Assembly (NCBI GenBank): GCA_046261635.1
Contig: JBHEOL010000204.1
Location: forward strand, 1-18,705
Reading direction: 5' to 3'
Length of the DNA stretch: 18,705 nucleotides
DNA from: JBHEPS01 sp046261635
GTDB lineage: Bacteria; Acidobacteriota; Thermoanaerobaculia; Gp7-AA8
Positions 13,913 to 18,705 of this stretch are shown here, in pieces. The position numbers and the translations under genes are program-made. Each line of letters begins with the position of its first letter. Position 1 is the stretch's first letter. The notes under the pieces were generated by a model. The model saw nothing but the letters and a program-made list of their open reading frames with translations. It ran no database searches and was not told the origin of the DNA.

Positions 13913-14030
13913 AGGCAGGGGCTAGGAGCCAGGAGAAGCAACGGCAACATCAAGCGATGTCCCGGTTGCTACCTCTGGTTTCCAGCCGTTGATTTTGCCT
14001 CTCCTGGCCCCTAGCCCCTAGCCCCTGCTT
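13913..14030. repeat. Imperfect palindromic repeat (copy 2) between convergent genes
   Basis: It begins directly after the TAA of the PLD gene with AGGCAGGGGCTAGG, identical to copy 1. The left arm GGGGCTAGGAGCCAGGAG (13918-13935) pairs with 14001-14018 at 17 of 18 positions. Inside, CAACGGC (13939-13945) pairs with GCCGTTG (13985-13991). The right arm has CCCCTAG units with a 7-bp period (14008-14027). The stop codon of the opposing dTDP-glucose dehydratase gene (TAG, 14020-14018) lies in this arm. Placement between converging genes suggests a bidirectional terminator or a REP-like dispersed element. Confidence 0.8.
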
Positions 14031-15049
14031 TCGTACTGCTTCGCGTAGTACGCCTTGTACTCTGCGCTCTTCTCCTTGATGGCCCGCCACCACGCCTGGT
14101 TCTCGACATACCAGCGGACCGTTTTTTCGAGAGCCCGGTCGAAATCGGTCTCGGCCTTGAATCCGAGCGCCCCGAGTTTCGACGAATCGAGCGAGTAGCG
14201 CCGGTCGTGCCCCTGACGATCGGCCACGTGACGCACCAGCGTCGGCGGTTTCCCCACCAGCTCGAGGATCTTCTGCGTCACCTCGCGGTTCTCTCGCTCA
14301 TTTCCTCCCCCGATGTTGTAGACCTCACCCGGCTCTCCACGATCGATCAGAAAGTCGACACCGGCGCAGTGGTCGTCCGCCCAGAGCCAGTCGCGCACGT
14401 TCCGCCCATCGCCATACAGCGGCAGCGGCACGTCGTCGATCGCGTTCGTCACGAACAGAGGGATCAGCTTCTCCGGGTACTGATAGGGACCGAAATTGTT
14501 CGACGCCCGCGTGATGACGACGGGCATCCCATAAGTCTGCGAGTAGGCGAACGCCATTCGGTCGCCCCCCGCCTTCGAGGCCGCGTAGGGATTTCGCGGG
14601 TTCATCGGGTCCTGTTCAGTGAAGGACCCATCGTCGATCGACCCGTAGATCTCATCGGTCGAGATCTGGATGAATTTCTTCAGTTTAGGAGCATGCTTGC
14701 GCGCCTGTTCGAGCAGGACGAGCACGCCATGGATGTCGGTTTCGATGAACGTCCCGGCTTCCATCAGGGAGCGATCGACGTGGGTTTCGGCGGCGAAATT
14801 CACCACCACGTCCACGCCGCTTCCGTCCACTCCCCGGTATCCCTCGGCCACGTCCTCGGGGCGCGCGATGTCGCCCTTCAGGAACCGATAGTTAGGCTTC
14901 CCTTCGAACTCGGCGAGATTCTCCCGAATCCCCGCATAGGTCAGCTTGTCGAGATTGACCACCTGCGCATCCTCTCCGTACTTCCTGAAGAGGAACCGGA
15001 TGAAGTTCGAGCCGATGAATCCGGCTCCGCCCGTCACGAGATATCGCAT
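14018..15049 (-). CDS. rmlB: dTDP-glucose 4,6-dehydratase
   Basis: 343 residues from the ATG at 15049, beginning MRYLVTGGAGFIGSN with the Rossmann GxxGxxG (7-13). The extended-SDR active site is complete: STDEIYG with the T131-D132-E133 triad diagnostic of 4,6-dehydratases, and YAASK (Y155, K159). FAAETHVDRS, NNFGPYQYPEKLIP and VRDWLWADDHCAGV are typical RmlB blocks. It converts dTDP-glucose to dTDP-4-keto-6-deoxyglucose in the cytoplasm for rhamnose and related sugars. AGGAAAGG lies just upstream of this ATG, supporting it over an in-frame ATG at 15085. rmlA, rmlC and rmlD are not next to it. The C-terminal codons ESRG and TAG come from the adjoining repeat arm. Confidence 0.96.
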   Translation of the reverse strand: MRYLVTGGAGFIGSNFIRFLFRKYGEDAQVVNLDKLTYAGIRENLAEFEGKPNYRFLKGDIARPEDVAEGYRGVDGSGVDVVVNFAAETHVDRSLMEAGTFIETDIHGVLVLLEQARKHAPKLKKFIQISTDEIYGSIDDGSFTEQDPMNPRNPYAASKAGGDRMAFAYSQTYGMPVVITRASNNFGPYQYPEKLIPLFVTNAIDDVPLPLYGDGRNVRDWLWADDHCAGVDFLIDRGEPGEVYNIGGGNERENREVTQKILELVGKPPTLVRHVADRQGHDRRYSLDSSKLGALGFKAETDFDRALEKTVRWYVENQAWWRAIKEKSAEYKAYYAKQYESRG

Positions 15050-15187
15050 CTGAATCGCCTTTCCTCGGTCTCCACGTCCTGCCACCGGCGGACGGCAGGT
15101 TCTAACATGTTTCTCCCCTCACGTGCCACTTTCAGCCGCTTTTCCCCGGGCGAGCGGCCCTCTCCCAACGCCTTCCCCCACAGCCGC

Positions 15188-15193
15188 TACAAT
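15188..15193 (+). promoter_or_regulatory. -10-like box (TACAAT) for the DUF502 gene
   Basis: TACAAT is one base from the TATAAT consensus and ends 19 nt before the ATG at 15213. GGAG at 15202-15205 sits 7 nt before that ATG as a ribosome binding site, so this gene has a conventional short leader. No clear -35. Confidence 0.4.
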
Positions 15194-15212
15194 CAACCCA
15201 CGGAGCGCTTCA

Positions 15213-15803
15213 ATGAACTTTCTGATCAAGAACTTCCTTCGCGGTCTCGCGATCCTGATTCCGATCGTGGCGACCATCTGGCTCGTCTGGATCACCTTTC
15301 TCACCATCGACCGCTGGATCCAGGCTCCCTATCCCGGCGTCGGGATCGGCGTGACCATCCTTCTGATCCTCGCCGTCGGGATGCTCGCCGGGAATGTCAT
15401 CGGAAGAAAGCTCTTCCATCTGACCGAGATGATCTTCATGCGAGCGCCGCTGGTGAAGATCATCTACCTCGCCATCAAGGACCTGGTCGAAGCCTTCGTG
15501 GGGGACCGCAAGAAATTCAACCGCCCCGTTCTCGTCTCGCTCTCCGGAATCGAGGCCAGCGCTCTCGGCTTCGTGACGCGCGATCGAATCGACTTTCTCT
15601 CCGAAAGGGATCTGGTCGCCGTCTACTTCCCCCAATCCTACAACTTCGCGGGAAACCTCCTGCTCGTTCCGGCCGCGCGGATCACGCCGATTGATGCGGA
15701 CAGCACCCAGGTGATGGCCTTCATCGTATCCGGCGGTATTTCGGGGGGCGCCCAGCGTGATCTCGTCAAGGAATCTGATTCACGCTCTCCAGGCGGATCG
15801 TGA
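15213..15803 (+). CDS. DUF502 family membrane protein
   Basis: 196 residues, close to the usual DUF502 size of about 200. The start MNFLIKNFLRGLAILIPIVATIW carries a first TM segment (about 10-32). A second TM (about 43-62) ends GMLAGNVIGRKLF. Then come the characteristic RAPLVKIIYLAIKDLVEAF block (77-95) and a soluble beta-rich domain (about 104-175) ending AFIVSGGISGG. Function unknown; the family is widespread in inner membranes of bacteria and chloroplast relatives. ATG 15213 with a GGAG ribosome site is preferred over an upstream in-frame ATG at 15123, which would add a low-complexity extension. Its last 38 bp overlap the 3' end of the convergent ccmI-like gene. Confidence 0.92.
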   Translation: MNFLIKNFLRGLAILIPIVATIWLVWITFLTIDRWIQAPYPGVGIGVTILLILAVGMLAGNVIGRKLFHLTEMIFMRAPLVKIIYLAIKDLVEAFVGDRKKFNRPVLVSLSGIEASALGFVTRDRIDFLSERDLVAVYFPQSYNFAGNLLLVPAARITPIDADSTQVMAFIVSGGISGGAQRDLVKESDSRSPGGS

Positions 15804-17025
15804 CCGAGGAGTCCGGCCGGACTCCCATCGCATTTCCCTCGAGATCGCCCGGCTCTCGCGTCCGCGCGAGACCATCCCCGTCGAGCCGGGCCTCGATGCG
15901 CATCTCGTCTGGCAGCGCAGTTCCGGTCATGAGGTCCGCCGTGCCGAGGTTCAGCCGCGCGGGAAACGACTGAATGCTCTCTCGCCGCACGGCCACGGGC
16001 TCGTCCGAGCTGCCCGGATACACGAAGACGAATACGGTGCCGCCTCCCGGACGAGGCGCCTCCAGATCGATGCGGACGGAGCTCCCGCTCACGACTCCGG
16101 GGCTTCCGGCCGCAGAAGAAGGAACGAGCTCGGTCAGGATGCTCTCCAGAGTCGGTGCGTCACCAGGGAAGCGTCCTATCGCTTCCCGCATGGTCGCTTC
16201 CGTCTCGGCGGCAGAGCCTCTCTGCGCATGGATCAGCGCCAGATGAACCCACGTCTCTGGATTCTCCGGATCTCCCTCGATGGAGCGCTCGGCCATTTCG
16301 AGCGCAGTGTCGAGGTTTCCCGATGCGAGCTCGACCAGCGATCCGTAACTCAGGGCCCGCGGATGGCCAGGGTTACGGGAGAGTACGTAGCGGGTCTGCT
16401 CGGCCACTCCGGCGATGTCCTGATTGATGAGCAGCGCCTGAGCGAGATCGAGGCGCGCTTCCATGTCCTCCGGGTTCCGCACGACGGCCTCCCTCAGACC
16501 GGTGAGGTCGATCATCGGCCCCGCGCCGGTGGCGGGCGCGGGCGACATCGATCCGCCGGTCAGTGAACCGCCGGGCGCTCGGTCGAAGGCTCCGCGGGTC
16601 ACGAAAAAGACGAGCAGGCTGACGGCGAGCACCGTGCCCGCCCCCCAGAGAAACCCGGGGAGCATCGATCGCCTCCCCGCGGGGAGTTCCTCCGGGTGCT
16701 CTGCAGGAGCGGTCCCGGCAGCCGGGGCGTACGACTCAGGCGCTGCGGCAGCCAGCTCACGCAGCGCCAGAGCCGCTTCGGTCTCGAGCGCGCGGCGCTC
16801 CTGGGCGAGCTGCGCTGCCGTGCGTTTCGACGCGAGGTCGTCCAGTTCGCGCAGCTGCTGGATCAGGGCATCGAACCTCGCCCGCTGATCCCGAGCCTCG
16901 AGCGCGACCTCGCTTGGCGCCGGGGCGGCTTCCCGCCTCGAGGACCGCCAGTAAACGACGACGCCGATCAGCACTCCCAGAGCGAGGACGACGAGCGCAG
17001 GAATCCAGTCGGTGGATTGTTCCAT
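15766..17025 (-). CDS. ccmI: Cytochrome c maturation protein CcmI-like (TM, TPR, C-terminal beta domain)
   Basis: 419 residues. A first TM (8-26), an Ala/Glu/Arg-rich coiled segment (about 38-95) and a second TM (about 122-143) match the two-helix CcmI-1 part of CcmI/CycH proteins. A periplasmic TPR block follows (about 172-300; NPEDMEARLDLAQALLINQD, NPGHPRALSYGSLVELASGN, DPENPETWVHLALIHAQRG). The C-terminal beta domain (about 318-419) carries the family's GDLEGNAMGVRP...VTIRLE pattern. In system I CcmI presents apocytochrome c to the CcmF/H haem ligation complex. It is last in the ccmC-D-E-I operon, 11 bp after ccmE; ccmF and ccmH are not in this window. Its stop lies inside the DUF502 gene on the opposite strand. 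Confidence 0.85.
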   Translation of the reverse strand: MEQSTDWIPALVVLALGVLIGVVVYWRSSRREAAPAPSEVALEARDQRARFDALIQQLRELDDLASKRTAAQLAQERRALETEAALALRELAAAAPESYAPAAGTAPAEHPEELPAGRRSMLPGFLWGAGTVLAVSLLVFFVTRGAFDRAPGGSLTGGSMSPAPATGAGPMIDLTGLREAVVRNPEDMEARLDLAQALLINQDIAGVAEQTRYVLSRNPGHPRALSYGSLVELASGNLDTALEMAERSIEGDPENPETWVHLALIHAQRGSAAETEATMREAIGRFPGDAPTLESILTELVPSSAAGSPGVVSGSSVRIDLEAPRPGGGTVFVFVYPGSSDEPVAVRRESIQSFPARLNLGTADLMTGTALPDEMRIEARLDGDGLARTREPGDLEGNAMGVRPDSSVTIRLESVNQIP

Positions 17026-17036
17026 CAGGGATCAGC

Positions 17037-17507
17037 TCACGATCCGGTCTCGGCCGGCAGGCCTTCCGTCGTCTTCATCAGCTCTCGGGTGGAGGCGGGC
17101 TGGCCCTCGGTCGGCGCCTGATAGTCATTTCCGTGAGAGACCATCAGCCGCTGACTCTCGAAGTATCCGCTTCGGGTCATCGTTCCTTCTACCACCACGC
17201 CGATTCCCTCGCGGAACATCTGAGGAGGAACCCCTGCCGACCGGACATGGACGACCTGGCTCCCGTCGGTGACGTCGAACTCCAGGCTCGCCCCTCCGAG
17301 CTCGCGAATCGAGTTCGCGGCGACCTGTCCTCCCAGCCGGATGGATGCTCCTACCGCCTTGTCGCCAGCGGCGTGAACCTCGCTGGGACCCCAGTAGTAG
17401 ACGAGGTTCTCACCGATTCCGCCGAGAGTGATGATCAGAAAGGCGACCGCCGCCACGACGAGCGCGCCGAGCGCAAACCACCGATTCCTGCGATTCAGTC
17501 CAGCCAT
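17037..17507 (-). CDS. ccmE: Cytochrome c maturation haem chaperone CcmE
   Basis: 156 residues. One N-terminal TM anchor (about 11-30) is followed by a periplasmic OB-fold domain. The haem-binding motif is SHGNDY, with H125 as the predicted covalent haem-attachment residue and Y129 as the axial tyrosine, the same His-x3-Tyr spacing as in classical CcmE (HxxxY). GYFESQRLMVSH leads into it, as in other members. CcmE accepts haem from the CcmABC complex and carries it to CcmF/H. Only 2 bp separate it from ccmD upstream, so the operon is tightly packed. Confidence 0.95.
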   Translation of the reverse strand: MAGLNRRNRWFALGALVVAAVAFLIITLGGIGENLVYYWGPSEVHAAGDKAVGASIRLGGQVAANSIRELGGASLEFDVTDGSQVVHVRSAGVPPQMFREGIGVVVEGTMTRSGYFESQRLMVSHGNDYQAPTEGQPASTRELMKTTEGLPAETGS

Positions 17508-17509
17508 GA

Positions 17510-17647
17510 TCAGAGCTCCCTGCTTTTCCGCGACCGTTCACGCCGGTAGCGCGAAATGACCGACCAGGTGTAGACCGCAAAGATCGTTGCCGACAGACCG
17601 TACGCGGCCCAGACGAAGCCCCATCCTCCCTCGATGACTCCGGTCAT
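17510..17647 (-). CDS. ccmD: Cytochrome c maturation protein CcmD
   Basis: 45 residues, too short for most gene finders. It reads MTGVIEGGWGFVWAAYGLSA, then a hydrophobic segment TIFAVYTWSVI, then a strongly basic tail RYRRERSRKSREL. The aromatic Gly-Trp-Gly-Phe-Val-Trp-Ala-Ala-Tyr-Gly pattern, a single TM helix and a basic cytoplasmic end are exactly those of CcmD, which stabilises CcmE with CcmC and is needed for release of haem-loaded CcmE. The ATG overlaps the ccmC stop by 4 bp (ATGA, 17647-17644), and its stop is 2 bp before ccmE, so position and coupling support the call. Confidence 0.9.
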   Translation of the reverse strand: MTGVIEGGWGFVWAAYGLSATIFAVYTWSVISRYRRERSRKSREL

Positions 17648-18438
17648 TTCGCCCCCTCCGCTGCATAGGCCACTTCGGCCATCTCAGGCTCGGGAGGCCC
17701 GAGCTCATCCTCGATCCTCATCATGGCGATCCTGGTCCGGATCATGATCCAACCGATCATCAGCGCGAGCACGCCGAACGCATTCACTCTCAGCGGGATA
17801 ATGAACTCCGGAGAGACCGTTTCGGGGCTCGACTGGAGCTGATGAAGCGAGTTCCACCAACTGACTGAGAAATAGACGATCGGGACATCGACGAAGGCGA
17901 TGATGGTCGTGACCGCCGACCAGGTCGCTCTCCGGTTCGGGTCATCCACGAAACGCCTCAAGGCCAGAATTCCGAGAAACGCCACCAGCAGGATCGCCGT
18001 GGTCGTCAGCCTCGGGTCCCAGTCCCACCACACTCCCCAGGTCGGCTTCGCCCAGATCGAGCCCTGCATGCAGAGCATCGCCGACAGCACGACCCCCGTT
18101 TCCATCCCGGCCTCCATTCGCGCGTCCCACTTCCATCCTCCCCGGAACAGGTACATCACGGCACAGATGAAGGTGAAGGTGAGCGCGAGCATCGCGTTCC
18201 ACGCGGTCGGCACGTGCATGTAAAGGATTCGGTAAACGTCCCCCATGAAAACCTCGGCCGGGGCACGGAAGAGCCCGATCCACGAGCCGATCAGCAGCAG
18301 GACCAGCGCGATGAGGAGGAAAACGTAGGGGGTCTTCGTGTGCTTCACGGCGAAAGCATTCTCGGGGTTCGAGTGTGTTTCTTTCATGTTCAGGGATCCA
18401 ACCTCCGCGTCTGCAGATTCATTCGCCTCGCCCTCCAT
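17644..18438 (-). CDS. ccmC: Haem exporter/transfer protein CcmC
   Basis: 264 residues with six TM segments. The tryptophan-rich haem-handling loop WGVWWDWDPRLT (WWDWD 137-141) and the two flanking periplasmic histidines, H75 in YMHVPTAW and H199 in WWNSLHQ, are all present. CcmC attaches haem to CcmE with CcmD. It leads a ccmC-D-E-I operon here; ccmA and ccmB are not upstream. The start is uncertain: the ATG at 18438 overlaps a TAGGAT box (18442-18437) that looks like a -10 element, in which case the true start could be the ATG at 18387 (MKETHSN), leaving 17 residues before TM1. Neither candidate has a well-spaced ribosome binding site. Confidence 0.94.
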   Translation of the reverse strand: MEGEANESADAEVGSLNMKETHSNPENAFAVKHTKTPYVFLLIALVLLLIGSWIGLFRAPAEVFMGDVYRILYMHVPTAWNAMLALTFTFICAVMYLFRGGWKWDARMEAGMETGVVLSAMLCMQGSIWAKPTWGVWWDWDPRLTTTAILLVAFLGILALRRFVDDPNRRATWSAVTTIIAFVDVPIVYFSVSWWNSLHQLQSSPETVSPEFIIPLRVNAFGVLALMIGWIMIRTRIAMMRIEDELGPPEPEMAEVAYAAEGAK

Positions 18439-18499
18439 CCTACCGTCTCCGGGCCGCCGCCGACAGGCCTATCCCCCCGGGACCACCCTCGCCGGGGGT

Positions 18500-18511
18500 G
18501 CGGTAGACTTC
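18500..18511 (+). promoter_or_regulatory. -10-like element (GCGGTAGACTTC) upstream of the lipoprotein gene
   Basis: This is an exact 12-base copy of the element before the PAP2 gene at 9671-9682. TAGACT (18504-18509) is the candidate -10; the predicted leader to the ATG at 18582 is about 65 nt, unlike the near-leaderless PAP2 case. It sits in the 143-bp gap between divergent ccmC and the lipoprotein gene. Confidence 0.4.
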
Positions 18512-18581
18512 AACCCGGCGACCCGCCACGAGCGAACCTTGCGGCCCCCCTCCAGAGGAGGAGGCCGAGAAAGAGCACCCA

Positions 18582-18705
18582 ATGCCGATCCTGTCGAAGC
18601 ACGCCTTTCTCGCGCTTTCCCTGGCGCTCCTCGCTTCCGCCTGCGCTCAGACGGCCGCGCCGCCTCCCCCGACTCCCGGCACGCTTTTTTCACCGGATCA
18701 ATGGC
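18582..18705 (+). CDS. Partial lipoprotein gene (N-terminus only)
   Basis: 41 residues are visible before the right edge: MPILSKHAFLALSLALLASAC, then AQTAAPPPPTPGTLFSPDQW. This is a type II (lipoprotein) signal peptide with a lipobox LASAC (Cys21 lipidated), followed by a Pro-rich linker. Ala after the Cys, rather than Asp, favours outer-membrane sorting. AGGAGGAGG at 18556-18564 is a ribosome-site-like stretch but lies about 17 nt from the ATG; AAGAG at 18571-18575 is closer. The rest of the protein, and so its function, is off the window. Confidence 0.7.
   Translation, partial: MPILSKHAFLALSLALLASACAQTAAPPPPTPGTLFSPDQW

Noticed and set aside
15061..15103. CCTGCC...GGCAGG inverted repeat upstream of rmlB
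   Set aside because: Only a 6-bp stem with imperfect extension in a G+C-rich leader; too weak to call a riboswitch or attenuator.
14207..15694. 495-residue open frame on the plus strand
   Set aside because: It runs antisense through rmlB and out of frame through DUF502; no homology-like pattern.
18469..18693. 74-residue minus-strand frame at the right edge
   Set aside because: It is antisense to the lipoprotein signal peptide and the intergenic promoter region; Arg-rich low-complexity translation.

Overview
The window is a gene-dense stretch of a G+C-rich (about 60-65% by eye), Gram-negative-type bacterial chromosome. I see no rRNA, tRNA, CRISPR array, transposase or phage gene. The gene content (system I cytochrome c maturation, AttH-type secreted lipocalin, DUF2891, a TPR plus double cyclic-nucleotide-binding protein, BrkB with a C-terminal winged helix, DUF4112, DUF502) and the outer-membrane-type lipoprotein and secreted proteins would fit an Acidobacteriota-like organism. 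That placement is an impression, not a demonstrated result.

Layout. 1-2043 (minus strand): a probable four-gene operon, starting with an M50 intramembrane metalloprotease with two CBS domains, followed by three small membrane proteins (two-TM, DUF883/ElaB-like, and a partial glycine-rich one). 2155-5456 (plus): an MacB/YbbA-type ABC ATPase translationally coupled to a large FtsX-type permease whose frame is broken by a single in-frame TAA. 5494-6576 (plus): secreted DUF2891 protein. 6702-7817 (minus): secreted AttH/CrtC-like lipocalin hydrolase, the classic partner of this kind of ABC transporter. 7864-9663 (plus): TPR plus two cNMP-binding domains. 9689-10549 (plus): PAP2 phosphatase. 10562-12007 (minus): BrkB/YihY membrane protein with a winged-helix tail. 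12147-13912 (plus): DUF4112 protein coupled to a cardiolipin-synthase-like phospholipase D enzyme. 14018-15049 (minus): dTDP-glucose 4,6-dehydratase. 15213-15803 (plus): DUF502 membrane protein. 15766-18438 (minus): cytochrome c maturation operon ccmC-ccmD-ccmE-ccmI, including a 45-residue ccmD. 18582-end (plus): start of a lipoprotein gene.

Theme. Almost every gene acts at the cell envelope: lipid or lipoprotein export (ABC transporter plus AttH), phospholipid headgroup chemistry (PLD enzyme, PAP2), membrane proteins of unknown role (BrkB, DUF4112, DUF502), intramembrane proteolysis, and haem delivery to periplasmic cytochromes.

Beyond the genes, the most notable signals are: (1) the single in-frame ochre codon in an otherwise intact 869-residue permease frame; (2) two related imperfect palindromes, each filling a convergent intergenic gap, each beginning with the same 14-mer directly after the plus-strand stop codon and each supplying the TAG stop of the opposing gene; (3) TANNNT boxes 6-12 nt before several start codons, suggesting leaderless or nearly leaderless mRNAs, with one 12-mer found identically at two of these boxes. 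I did not find a clear new multi-gene defence or mobile system here.
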